From positions 1 through 32,343 of the forward strand of contig SXYT01000064.1 of assembly GCA_005788205.1 (NCBI GenBank): DNA of 32,343 bases. The letters are read 5' to 3'. The notes beneath the pieces were generated by a model. It made no database searches. It saw nothing but the letters and a program-made list of their open reading frames with translations, and was not told where the DNA came from. Position 1 is the stretch's first letter; each line of letters begins with the position of its first letter. Shown in pieces: positions 7,188 to 15,705 of this stretch. The stretch is from Actinomycetota bacterium (GTDB lineage Bacteria; Actinomycetota; Acidimicrobiia; Acidimicrobiales; Ilumatobacteraceae). Both the position numbers and the translations under genes were made by a program.

Positions 7188-8596
7188 CGATCGCCGAGGA
7201 AAGAATGGATGACGCCACGGACGAGCCGACGGGGGATGCCCCGGCAGCCGTCGAGCCGGGCCCGCGCAGCCGCACCACGTCTGCGCTGACGGGAGAGGGC
7301 CGCCAGGAACTCTCGTCGCGCGCCGGCATGGGTGCAAAGGAACTCCTCCGGGAGGTCGGTGCGGTGCTGCGGATGAGCGAGTCCGAGGCCGCCGCGCTCG
7401 CCGACATCGAGTCTGACCCCGACGAGGACCAGACGATGATCATCAACATGGGCCCGCAGCACCCGTCCACGCACGGCGTGCTGCGTCTCATGCTGGAGCT
7501 GCAGGGCGAGACCGTCCTGCGCTGCAAGCCGATCATCGGGTACCTGCACACCGGCATGGAGAAGACGGGCGAGCAGCTGACCTACATGCAGGGCGGCACC
7601 AACGTCACCCGCATGGACTACCTCTCGCCGTTCAACAACGAGCTCGTGTTCTCCATGGCGGTCGAGAAGCTCCTCGGGATCGACGGTGACATCCCGGAGC
7701 GTGCCGTGTGGATGCGCATGTTCCTCAGCGAACTGAACCGCATCAGCAGCCATCTCCTCTTCCTCGCCACGAACGGCATGGACATCGGTGCGGTCTCGAT
7801 GATGCTGTACGGCTGGCGCGAGCGCGAGGAGGTGCTGCGCTTCTTCCAGAAGGTCACCGGCCTGCGGATGAACCACAACTTCATCCGGCCCGGCGGACTC
7901 GCTGCGGACCTGCCCGCCGGCTGGCGTGACGACGTGCTCGACATCCTCGACATGCTCCCGGGGCGGCTCGAGGAGTACGAGATCCTGATGAACGGCCAGC
8001 CCATCTGGCGCGAGCGCCTGCAGGGCGTCGGTGTCATCACCGCCCGTGAGGCACTGGCACTCGGCACGAGTGGGCCGATCCTGCGGTCCACCGGCGTGGC
8101 GTGGGACCTCCGTCGCGACATGCCGTACCTGCATTACGACGAGGTCGAGTTCGATGTGGTCATCGGCACGCACGGTGATGCGTACGACAGGTTCGCGATC
8201 CGCCTGAACGAGATCCGCGAGTCGATGCGCATCGTGCACCAGATCCTCGACCGGATGCCGAAGGGCGACTTCCGCGTGCAGAACAAGAAGGTCACGCCAC
8301 CGCCGCGTGCCCGCATCGACGAGTCAATGGAGGCCTTGATCCACCACTTCAAGATCTTCACCGAGGGCTTCAAGGTGCCCGAGGGTGAGGTGTACGTGGG
8401 CATCGAGAGCCCGCGCGGCGAGATCGGCTGCTACATCGTGAGCGACGGGTCAGCCAACCCGTACCGCATTCACATGCGTGCGCCGTCGTTCGTCAATGTC
8501 CAGGCGATGCCGCACATGATGCGAGGCGGCATGGTGGCCGACGCCGTCGCGATCATCTCGTCGGTGGATCCGGTGCTGGGGGAGGTGGACCGCTGA
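7184..8596 (+). CDS. nuoD: NADH-quinone oxidoreductase subunit D (49-kDa, quinone site)
   Basis: This 470-residue protein keeps the quinone-site residues of the family: His97 in GPQHPSTHG, Tyr146 in RMDYLSPF and Asp200 in NGMDIG. By my alignment from memory these match Thermus Nqo4 His38, Tyr87 and Asp139. The C-terminus SVDPVLGEVDR is also canonical. About 85 residues precede the conserved MIINMGPQHP start. They are acidic and Pro/Ala-rich at first and then helical, and they make the protein longer than the usual 400-440. The start overlaps the nuoC stop (ATGA) and the end overlaps nuoE. Confidence 0.96.
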   Translation: MTIAEERMDDATDEPTGDAPAAVEPGPRSRTTSALTGEGRQELSSRAGMGAKELLREVGAVLRMSESEAAALADIESDPDEDQTMIINMGPQHPSTHGVLRLMLELQGETVLRCKPIIGYLHTGMEKTGEQLTYMQGGTNVTRMDYLSPFNNELVFSMAVEKLLGIDGDIPERAVWMRMFLSELNRISSHLLFLATNGMDIGAVSMMLYGWREREEVLRFFQKVTGLRMNHNFIRPGGLAADLPAGWRDDVLDILDMLPGRLEEYEILMNGQPIWRERLQGVGVITAREALALGTSGPILRSTGVAWDLRRDMPYLHYDEVEFDVVIGTHGDAYDRFAIRLNEIRESMRIVHQILDRMPKGDFRVQNKKVTPPPRARIDESMEALIHHFKIFTEGFKVPEGEVYVGIESPRGEIGCYIVSDGSANPYRIHMRAPSFVNVQAMPHMMRGGMVADAVAIISSVDPVLGEVDR

Positions 8597-9210
8597 TGGC
8601 GCGTCTGACAGAGGAGAACGTGCGTCTCGCCCAGGAGATCATCTCGCGCTACCCGCGCCCGCGGTCGGCCATGATTCCGCTTCTGCACCTCGCCCAGGAG
8701 CAGGACGGTTATGTCACCGAGGATGCGATGGCCCACATCGCGGGGCTCGTCGGTGCATCGCCGGCGGAGGTCTACGGCACCGCCTCCTTCTACGAGATGT
8801 TCAAGTTCCACCCGGTCGGCAGGTACGTGATCAACATCTGCGGCACGATGTCGTGCGCGCTCGCGGGTGCGGAGGACCTCATGCACCACGCAGAGGAGAA
8901 GCTCGGCGTCCGCATGGGCGGCACCACCGACGACGGTCTCATCACTCTCGAGCGTGCCGAGTGCCAGGCCGCGTGCACCGAGGCCCCGTGCCTGCAGACC
9001 AACTACCGCTACAGCTTCCGGGTGACCGCGGAGTCCTTCGACACGCTGGTCGATGACCTGCGCGCGGGCCGTCTCGCCGACGAGATCCCGCCGCACGGCA
9101 CGGTCGCGCGGGTGCGTCAGCACATTCCTGCCGACAAGGGTGCGGGCGTGCACGCACCCGAGGACGTGAAGTCGGCCCCGGCATGGCTCGACGGGAAGGC
9201 GGCACTGTGA
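8596..9210 (+). CDS. nuoE: NADH-quinone oxidoreductase subunit E (N1a cluster)
   Basis: The 204-residue thioredoxin-like subunit of the NADH-oxidising module has the [2Fe-2S] N1a ligands Cys82 and Cys87 (CGTMSC) and Cys123 and Cys127 (ECQAAC). The helical N-terminal domain contains the conserved YGTASFYEMF. A tail of about 40 residues after the fold is Pro/Ala-rich and variable. The ATG overlaps the nuoD stop and the end overlaps the GTG of nuoF. Confidence 0.95.
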   Translation: MARLTEENVRLAQEIISRYPRPRSAMIPLLHLAQEQDGYVTEDAMAHIAGLVGASPAEVYGTASFYEMFKFHPVGRYVINICGTMSCALAGAEDLMHHAEEKLGVRMGGTTDDGLITLERAECQAACTEAPCLQTNYRYSFRVTAESFDTLVDDLRAGRLADEIPPHGTVARVRQHIPADKGAGVHAPEDVKSAPAWLDGKAAL

Positions 9211-10613
9211 GCGCCGGCGGCACCAACTCGTTCGCGCCCGGTTTCTACGAGGGCGACCGTCCGCGCATCGTGACCTCGCGCTTCGGCCTCGAGGACAGCC
9301 ACACACTCGCGCGCTTCGTCGCCACCGGTGGCTACGAGGGACTGCGCCGCGCGCTCGGCCGTCCTGCCGGCGAGGTGCACGACGAGGTGCGCAGTGCCAC
9401 GGTGCTCGGCCGTGGCGGCGCGGGGTTCCCTGCCGGCACGAAGTGGGGCCTGACGCCCCAGGAGGTGTGGCCGCGATACCTGGTCGTGAACGGCGACGAG
9501 TCGGAGCCCGGCACGTACAAGGACCGTCTTCTCATGGAGCGTGACCCGCACCAGCTGATCGAGGGGTGTCTCATCGCGTGCTACGCGGCAGGACTCTCGC
9601 AGTGCTTCCTGTACATCCGCGGCGAGATGGCGCTCGCCCAGGAGCGCGTGGCAACCGCATTGAACGACGCGTACGCGGCGGGCTACGTGGGTCGCAACAT
9701 CCTCGGCTCCGGTTTCTCCGTCGACATCGTCCTGCACTGGGGTGCCGGCGCGTACGTGGTCGGCGAGGAGACCGCGCTCATCGAGTCTCTCGAGGGCAAC
9801 CGCGGGATGCCGCGCCTGAAGCCCCCGTACTTCCCCGCGGCGATCGGCCTCTACGGCCAGCCGACGATCGTCAACAACGTGGAGACGCTCGCGAACCTGC
9901 CGTGGCTGATGGTCAACGGCGCCGAGGCGTACACCGCCATCGGCACTCCCACCTCGCCGGGCACGCGCATGGTCGCCGTGTCCGGTCACGTGAAGCGTCC
10001 CGGTGTCTACGAGATCGTCAACGGAACGACCACATTCCGTGACCTTCTCTTCGGCGAGGAGTTCTGCGGCGGCATGCGCGACGGACGCACGCTCAAGGCG
10101 TTCGTGCCGGGCGGCGGCTCCGCACCCTGGTTCCTGCCGGACCAGCTGGACCTCCCGTTCGAGGCGAGTCAGGTCGGCCCCGCGGGCTCGATGCTCGGGT
10201 CCGGTGCGGTGATGGTGATGGATGACACCACCGACATCCCGAGGGCTGCGCTCACCCTGACCCGCTTCTACGCCCACGAGTCATGCGGCAAGTGCACGCC
10301 GTGCCGCGAGGGCGGCACGTGGCTCGAGCGCATCCTCAGCCGCATCGTCGACGGAAAGGGCACGGATGCCGACCTCGACCAGCTGATGGAGGTCGGGCAG
10401 TCGATCTGTCCGGGCGCGTTCCCGCACGCGTCCAGCGAGCGTCTCGGGATCAATGCCACCCCGTTCCCGTACCGGATGAACACGATCTGCTTCGTCGGGC
10501 CCTCCGCCTTCGCCCCCGTCCATTCGGCGCTCACCCTCTTCCGCGAGGAGTTCGATGCCCGTGTCACGAGGCGGATCCACATCCCTGTGTCCGCAGTCGG
10601 GGCCGCACAGTGA
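9207..10613 (+). CDS. nuoF: NADH-quinone oxidoreductase subunit F (FMN, NADH site, N3 cluster)
   Basis: This 468-residue protein oxidises NADH through FMN. It shows the glycine-rich GRGGAGFPAGTKW (68-80), the NADH/FMN element GAGAYVVGEETALIESLEG (179-197) and the N3 motif SCGKCTPCREG, with Cys360, Cys363 and Cys366. The fourth N3 ligand is ambiguous: Cys401 lies in QSICPGAFPHASS and Cys428 in TICFVGPSAFAPV. The latter fits the usual C-(x)n-PV pattern but implies an insert of about 20-25 residues. The GTG at 9207 overlaps the nuoE stop (GTGA); an earlier in-frame ATG at 9183 lies inside nuoE. Confidence 0.95.
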   Translation: MSAGGTNSFAPGFYEGDRPRIVTSRFGLEDSHTLARFVATGGYEGLRRALGRPAGEVHDEVRSATVLGRGGAGFPAGTKWGLTPQEVWPRYLVVNGDESEPGTYKDRLLMERDPHQLIEGCLIACYAAGLSQCFLYIRGEMALAQERVATALNDAYAAGYVGRNILGSGFSVDIVLHWGAGAYVVGEETALIESLEGNRGMPRLKPPYFPAAIGLYGQPTIVNNVETLANLPWLMVNGAEAYTAIGTPTSPGTRMVAVSGHVKRPGVYEIVNGTTTFRDLLFGEEFCGGMRDGRTLKAFVPGGGSAPWFLPDQLDLPFEASQVGPAGSMLGSGAVMVMDDTTDIPRAALTLTRFYAHESCGKCTPCREGGTWLERILSRIVDGKGTDADLDQLMEVGQSICPGAFPHASSERLGINATPFPYRMNTICFVGPSAFAPVHSALTLFREEFDARVTRRIHIPVSAVGAAQ

Positions 10614-12970
10614 GCACCACCGAGACGAACGCGGGGGAGACACCCGAGGTACCGGTCGACCCGAACGCGGTCAGCATCTCGATCAACGGCCGCTCCGTCG
10701 CGGCCCGCAAGGGCGAGCTCATCATCGCCGCCGCCGACCGCGAGGGCGAGTACATCCCGCGGTTCTGCTACCACCCGCGGATGAGCAGTGTCGGCATGTG
10801 CCGCCAGTGCCTCGTCGAGGTCGAGGGCCCGCGCGGCCCGATGATGGTCGTCTCCTGCATGACACCGGTTGCCGACGGCCAGGTCGTGCGAACAGAGACA
10901 GAGCAGGTGAAGCGCGCCCAGGAGGGGATGATCGAGATGCTCCTCGCGAACCACCCTCTCGACTGCCCGGTCTGCGACACGGGCGGCGAGTGCCCGCTGC
11001 AGGACCAGGCGTTCAGCCACGGCCCCGGCGAGAGCCGTTTCGTGGAGGAGAAGCGCCACTACGAGAAGCCCATCCCGATCAGCGACCTGGTGTTCCTCGA
11101 CCGTGAGCGCTGCATCCTGTGCGACCGGTGCACGCGTTTCGCACGCGAGGTCGCGGGCGACCCGCTCATCAGTTTCACCCAGCGCGGGAACAACACCCAG
11201 GTGATGACCTTCCCTGACGAGCCGTTCGCCTCCTACTTCTCGGGCAACACCGTGCAGATCTGCCCCGTCGGGGCCCTCACCGCCCAGCCCTATCGCTTCA
11301 AGGCCCGTCCGTGGGACCTGGAGCAGCGCGAGAGCACCTGCACCACGTGCAGCGTGGGGTGCCGCACCGTGGTGCAGTCGAGCCGCGACGAACTCGTCCG
11401 CTACCAGGGAGTCGACAGCGACCCCGTGAACTGGGGCTGGATGTGCGACCGGGGGCGGTTCAACTTCCAGTCGGTGAACTCCGAGGACCGTCTCGGCACC
11501 CCGCTCATGCGCCGTGACGGCTCTCTCGCCGCGACGTCGTGGTCCGTCGCGCTCGATGCAGTAGCCCGCGAGATGCGCTCCGGTGGTGCGGTCGCCGTTC
11601 TCGGTGGCTCCCGCGGCACCAACGAGGACGCCTTCATGTGGGGCCTCCTTGCCGATGCCGTCGGCAGCACCATGCGCGACGCCCAGATGGATGACGGCCT
11701 GCCCTCCTCCGTCTTCTCCCTTCCCCAGGCAACCATCGACTCTGCCTGTGCTGCCGGCACGGTCGTACTGCTCGCACCCGACCTGAAGGAGGAACTGCCC
11801 GTCCTCCACATCCGCCTGCGCGACGCGGCAACCAGGCACGGCCTGCGCATCATCGAGATAGCCAGCCACGACACCGGCCTCACGCCCCATGCCTGGCGTT
11901 CCGTGCGCTGCGAGCCCGGTGCCCAGCAGGATGCCGTTCGCTCCGTCCTCGCAGATGCCGAGATGTCCGCACAGCTCGCCGGCGGGAACGTGGTCGTCGT
12001 CGTCGGCCGGGCGAACCTCGCCGAGTCAGCCGCAACGACGATGGCCGCACTCGACGGCCTTCTCTCCGCGGTTCCCGCCGCGACCGTGCTGCCGGTTCTC
12101 CGCCGCGGCAACGTGCGCGGTGCGCTCGGGCTCGGTCTGGCCCCCGTGGACGGCAACGACACTGCCTCGGTGCTCGAGGCCGCCGCAGGCGGCAAGGTTG
12201 CGTGCCTCGTTCTCCTCGGTGCCGACCCTCTCAGTGACGTGGCCGATGCTGACCTCGCCCGCCGCGGGATCGCGGGGGCGCGCTTCGTCGTCGCCGTCGA
12301 CACGTTCCTGACCCGGAGTGCCGCGCAGGCGGATGTCGTGCTGCCGGCCGCCGCGTACGGCGAGAAGGACGGCACCACCACCAACCTCGAGGGCCGTGTG
12401 TCGAACGTGGTGCAGAAGATCACGCCGCGGGGAACATCCCGCGCCGACTGGATGGTGGCTGCCGAGCTGCTGCACCTGCTCGGCAAGGACGCCGGCGTGG
12501 CCACACTCGCCGATGTGCAGCGGTTGATGAGCGCGCGGTTCCCCGCCTTCGGCGCGGCTGCAGCATCGGTCGAGGTGCGCCGCAACGGTGTCGTCGTCAC
12601 GTCCGGGGGCGCCCGTCAGCCTGCTCCGGCCGTCTCGGTCACCCCGCGCAGTTCGTACGACTTCCGTCTCGTCGTGTCGCGCAAGCTCTACGACCTCGCC
12701 GTGGGCACCGCACAGAGCCCCTCCATGGCGAACCTCGCACCGGGTGCCGCCGTGCTCGTGCACCCGCTCGACGCAGAGCGTGTCGGCGCGCGTGACGGCG
12801 CCAACGTGAAGGTGTCGAACAGTCATTCGTCGGTCGTGCTGCCCGTTGTCTCCTCGGGAGCAGTGCCCCGCGGAACAGCGGTCGTGCCCTTCAACCAGCC
12901 CGGTGCCGATGTGCGGGGGCTGATCCGTCGCGGTGAGCCCGTCACCGACGTGAGGATCGAGACCGTCTGA
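10610..12970 (+). CDS. nuoG: NADH-quinone oxidoreductase subunit G (75-kDa)
   Basis: This 786-residue protein has an N-terminal ferredoxin part and a molybdopterin-oxidoreductase-like C-terminal part. N1b is Cys53, Cys64, Cys67 and Cys83. The His-ligated N5 is His115, Cys119, Cys122 and Cys128. N4 is Cys168, Cys171, Cys174 and Cys218. A fourth set, Cys244, Cys247, Cys251 and Cys279, matches the off-path N7 cluster found in only part of the family. The Mo-cofactor-like domain is degenerate, as usual for NuoG. The GTG start at 10610 overlaps the nuoF stop; a longer upstream frame reads through nuoF in the wrong phase and is rejected. Confidence 0.95.
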   Translation: MSTTETNAGETPEVPVDPNAVSISINGRSVAARKGELIIAAADREGEYIPRFCYHPRMSSVGMCRQCLVEVEGPRGPMMVVSCMTPVADGQVVRTETEQVKRAQEGMIEMLLANHPLDCPVCDTGGECPLQDQAFSHGPGESRFVEEKRHYEKPIPISDLVFLDRERCILCDRCTRFAREVAGDPLISFTQRGNNTQVMTFPDEPFASYFSGNTVQICPVGALTAQPYRFKARPWDLEQRESTCTTCSVGCRTVVQSSRDELVRYQGVDSDPVNWGWMCDRGRFNFQSVNSEDRLGTPLMRRDGSLAATSWSVALDAVAREMRSGGAVAVLGGSRGTNEDAFMWGLLADAVGSTMRDAQMDDGLPSSVFSLPQATIDSACAAGTVVLLAPDLKEELPVLHIRLRDAATRHGLRIIEIASHDTGLTPHAWRSVRCEPGAQQDAVRSVLADAEMSAQLAGGNVVVVVGRANLAESAATTMAALDGLLSAVPAATVLPVLRRGNVRGALGLGLAPVDGNDTASVLEAAAGGKVACLVLLGADPLSDVADADLARRGIAGARFVVAVDTFLTRSAAQADVVLPAAAYGEKDGTTTNLEGRVSNVVQKITPRGTSRADWMVAAELLHLLGKDAGVATLADVQRLMSARFPAFGAAAASVEVRRNGVVVTSGGARQPAPAVSVTPRSSYDFRLVVSRKLYDLAVGTAQSPSMANLAPGAAVLVHPLDAERVGARDGANVKVSNSHSSVVLPVVSSGAVPRGTAVVPFNQPGADVRGLIRRGEPVTDVRIETV

Positions 12971-14196
12971 TGGACGCAATTCTCGCCGTCGACCCGCTCC
13001 TCGAGGGCAACCTGCTCTGGACGCCCCTGCTGATCGTGCTGCTGAAGGTCCTCGTGGTCTTCGTCGTCGGTCTTGTCGCGACGATGCTCATGGTCTGGTT
13101 CGAGCGCAAGGTGATCGCCGGCATGCAGAACCGCGTCGGGCCGAACAAGGCGGGTCCCTTCGGCCTGCTCCAGACCCTCGCGGACGGCACGAAACTGTTC
13201 CTCAAGGAGGACCTCATCCCCGAGAGGGCGGACAGGTTCGTCTTCAAGCTCGCCCCGTACCTGGCCTTCGTCCCGGCGTTCCTCGCCTTCGCGATCATCC
13301 CGCTCGGCGGCGACTACCGCAACGGCAACGGCGGAATGGTCGAGTTGTTCGGCCACCAGACGAGGGTGCAGCTGGCCGACCCGCCGGTGGGGGTGCTCTT
13401 TGCGCTCGCGATCTCCGCGATTGCCGTGTACGGCATCATGCTCGCGGGCTGGGCGAGCGGGTCCAAGTACCCGCTGCTCGGCTCCGTCCGTGCGTCGGCA
13501 CAGATGGTCTCCTATGAGGCGGCGCTCGGTCTCAGCGTGGCGTGCGTGCTGCTCGTGGCCGGCACCATGTCCACCAGCGGGATCGTGAACCTGCAGGGGT
13601 CCGTCGGCAACTGGAACGTCGTGACCACGGGCTTCGTCCCGTTCTTCATCTTCGTGATCGCCGCAACGGCGGAACTGAACCGGCCCCCCTTCGACCTCGT
13701 CGAGGCCGAACAGGAGCTCGTCGGCGGGTTCAACACGGAGTACGCGTCGATCCGTTTCGCGCTCTTCTACCTCGCCGAATTCATGAACACGATCACGATG
13801 TCGGCCCTCATCGTCACGCTGTTCTTCGGCGGGCCGCAGCCGGTGTCCATCGGCGGCACCACTCTCGACATCCCGCTCATCCCGAACGCGCTCGAGGGCA
13901 CCGTGTGGCTGCTCCTCAAGGTGCTCGTCTTCCTGTACATCTACGTGTGGTTCCGTGCCACGCTCCCGCGTTTCCGCTACGACCAGCTCATGGACCTCGG
14001 CTGGAAGGTGCTCATACCCGCGTCCCTCGGCTGGTTCATGCTCCTCGCCGCCCAGCGCGTCGGCGAGGACGCCGGCTGGGACCGCATCGTCGTCACGCTC
14101 GTGACTGCGCTCGTGCTCATCGGTGGTTACACGTTGCTGCAGCTCGCCATGAAGGTCAGCCGCGACAACCGCGACCGGGACGGAGCGAGCTTCTGA
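12970..14196 (+). CDS. nuoH: NADH-quinone oxidoreductase subunit H
   Basis: The 408-residue membrane subunit joins the peripheral arm to the pump arm and forms much of the quinone tunnel. It has the canonical FERKVIAGMQNRVGPNKAGP segment (Glu45-Arg46), the SYE glutamate near 183 and the acidic ELNRPPFDLVEAEQELVGG segment, with Glu245, Glu247 and Glu249. About eight membrane helices are expected. The start overlaps the nuoG stop (TGATG) and the end overlaps nuoI. It is a useful reference for the altered second copy later in the window. Confidence 0.96.
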   Translation: MDAILAVDPLLEGNLLWTPLLIVLLKVLVVFVVGLVATMLMVWFERKVIAGMQNRVGPNKAGPFGLLQTLADGTKLFLKEDLIPERADRFVFKLAPYLAFVPAFLAFAIIPLGGDYRNGNGGMVELFGHQTRVQLADPPVGVLFALAISAIAVYGIMLAGWASGSKYPLLGSVRASAQMVSYEAALGLSVACVLLVAGTMSTSGIVNLQGSVGNWNVVTTGFVPFFIFVIAATAELNRPPFDLVEAEQELVGGFNTEYASIRFALFYLAEFMNTITMSALIVTLFFGGPQPVSIGGTTLDIPLIPNALEGTVWLLLKVLVFLYIYVWFRATLPRFRYDQLMDLGWKVLIPASLGWFMLLAAQRVGEDAGWDRIVVTLVTALVLIGGYTLLQLAMKVSRDNRDRDGASF

Positions 14197-14843
14197 TGGG
14201 TTACTTCGGCGGATTCCTCGTGACCCTGCGCCAGCACGGGTACAAGAACAAGGTCACCACCCAGTACTCGGGCGGCCGTGTGTTCCGTCGCAAGAACCGC
14301 GACGACAAGGACCAGAAGATCGACAAACCCGAGCGCCTCCACGGCCGCCACGTGCTGAACCGGTACGAGGACGGCATGGAGAAGTGCATCGGCTGCGAGC
14401 TGTGTGCCGGCGTCTGCCCGGCAAGGTGCATCTACGTGCGCGGCCGGGACAATGACCCCGACAATCCCACCTCGCCGGGTGAGCGTTTCGGTTTCGTCTA
14501 CGAGATCAACTACCTGCGCTGCATCCACTGCGACCTTTGCGTGGAGGCCTGTCCGACGGAGGCGATCACGGAGACGAAGCTCTTCGAGTTCTCCTTCACG
14601 AACCGCAAGGACGCGATCTACACGAAGGCTGAGCTGCTCGTCGGCGACGACGGCAAGCCCCAGCACCTCCCGTGGGAGGACTGGCGCGAGGGCGAGGACG
14701 AGCACACGTCGGGCTGGATGCGCGCGACGGCCCCATCCGGCGACGCCACGTTCGAGGGAACGGTCGCGTGGAGCGGGGAGCTGGGCTACGGGGTGCGCGC
14801 ACCGGAGCCGGCCCAGGATGTCCGCGACGAGGAGGACAACTGA
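14196..14843 (+). CDS. nuoI: NADH-quinone oxidoreductase subunit I (N6a/N6b)
   Basis: This 215-residue ferredoxin-like subunit carries clusters N6a and N6b on Cys64, 67, 70, 74 and Cys109, 112, 115, 119. An amphipathic N-terminal helix docks it to the membrane arm. The segment after the clusters (about 80 residues) is longer than in E. coli and acidic at its end, as common in actinobacteria. The ATG at 14196 overlaps the nuoH stop; the upstream extension lies within nuoH and is ignored. Confidence 0.95.
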   Translation: MGYFGGFLVTLRQHGYKNKVTTQYSGGRVFRRKNRDDKDQKIDKPERLHGRHVLNRYEDGMEKCIGCELCAGVCPARCIYVRGRDNDPDNPTSPGERFGFVYEINYLRCIHCDLCVEACPTEAITETKLFEFSFTNRKDAIYTKAELLVGDDGKPQHLPWEDWREGEDEHTSGWMRATAPSGDATFEGTVAWSGELGYGVRAPEPAQDVRDEEDN

Positions 14844-15385
14844 TGGAGCTGTTCGTCTTCGTCGCAGCCGCTCTCATGGCGCTCGTCGGGTCGGTCGGGG
14901 TCGTGATGCGCAACAACCCCGTTCACGCGGCAATGAGCCTCGTGCTCACCCTGTTCGGGGTGGCGGTGCTCTTCGTGCAGCAGGGCGCCCACTTCCTGGC
15001 CGCGGTCCAGATCATCGTGTATGCCGGCGCGATCGTCGTCCTCTTTCTCTTCGTCATCATGCTGCTCGGCGTCGACCGCGCGGAGAACCTCAGGATCGAG
15101 CCGCTGGCCGGTCAGCGCGCGGTGGCCGGTGCCGCCGGTGCCGCCATGGTCGGGCTCCTCACGGCCGCCGTGCTGACATCGGAATCGGCGGTCCTGGAGG
15201 ACGGGAAGGGACTGAGCGCAACCACCCTCGATTCGCCTGATGCCAACATCCGGCAGCTCGCCGAGTCCATCTTCGGTGACAACGTCTTTGCGTTCGAGAT
15301 CACCTCTGTGCTGCTTCTCGTGGCCGTTGTCGGAACCGTCATCCTCGCCCGTCGCCTCCCGAAGCAGCCCGAGGCCGCGGCGTGA
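14843..15385 (+). CDS. nuoJ: NADH-quinone oxidoreductase subunit J
   Basis: This 180-residue five-helix protein has the conserved ND6 segment VQIIVYAGAIVVLFLFVIMLLG, whose helix can rotate and form a pi-bulge during coupling in complex I. It begins at the ATG overlapping the nuoI stop and overlaps nuoK by 4 bases (GTGA). The loop between helices 4 and 5 is variable. Confidence 0.94.
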   Translation: MELFVFVAAALMALVGSVGVVMRNNPVHAAMSLVLTLFGVAVLFVQQGAHFLAAVQIIVYAGAIVVLFLFVIMLLGVDRAENLRIEPLAGQRAVAGAAGAAMVGLLTAAVLTSESAVLEDGKGLSATTLDSPDANIRQLAESIFGDNVFAFEITSVLLLVAVVGTVILARRLPKQPEAAA

Positions 15386-15699
15386 GTGCCGTCATCGAGC
15401 CCACGACCAGTTGGTTCCTCATCCTGTCCGCGGTGCTGTTCGCCGTGGGGATGGTCGGGGTGATGGTGCGCCGCAACCCACTCGTCATGTTCATGTGCAT
15501 CGAACTGATGCTGAATGCCGTCAACCTCTCGTTCGTCACTTTCGCGCGGGCCCGCGCCGACGTGGGCGGCCAGACAGCGGTGTTCTTCGTGCTCGTGGTC
15601 GCCGCCGCCGAGGTCACGGTCGGCCTCGGCATCATCGTGTCCATCATGCGCCGTCGCACGGAGGCCACCGCCGACGACCTCTCGGTGCTGAAGGGATAG
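15382..15699 (+). CDS. nuoK: NADH-quinone oxidoreductase subunit K
   Basis: This 105-residue three-helix protein has the two buried glutamates of the proton path, Glu41 in MCIELMLNAVN and Glu77 in VAAAEVTVGL. They correspond to E. coli Glu36 and Glu72. The start is the GTG overlapping the nuoJ stop. Confidence 0.95.
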   Translation: MSAVIEPTTSWFLILSAVLFAVGMVGVMVRRNPLVMFMCIELMLNAVNLSFVTFARARADVGGQTAVFFVLVVAAAEVTVGLGIIVSIMRRRTEATADDLSVLKG

Positions 15700-15705
15700 C
15701 CGGTC

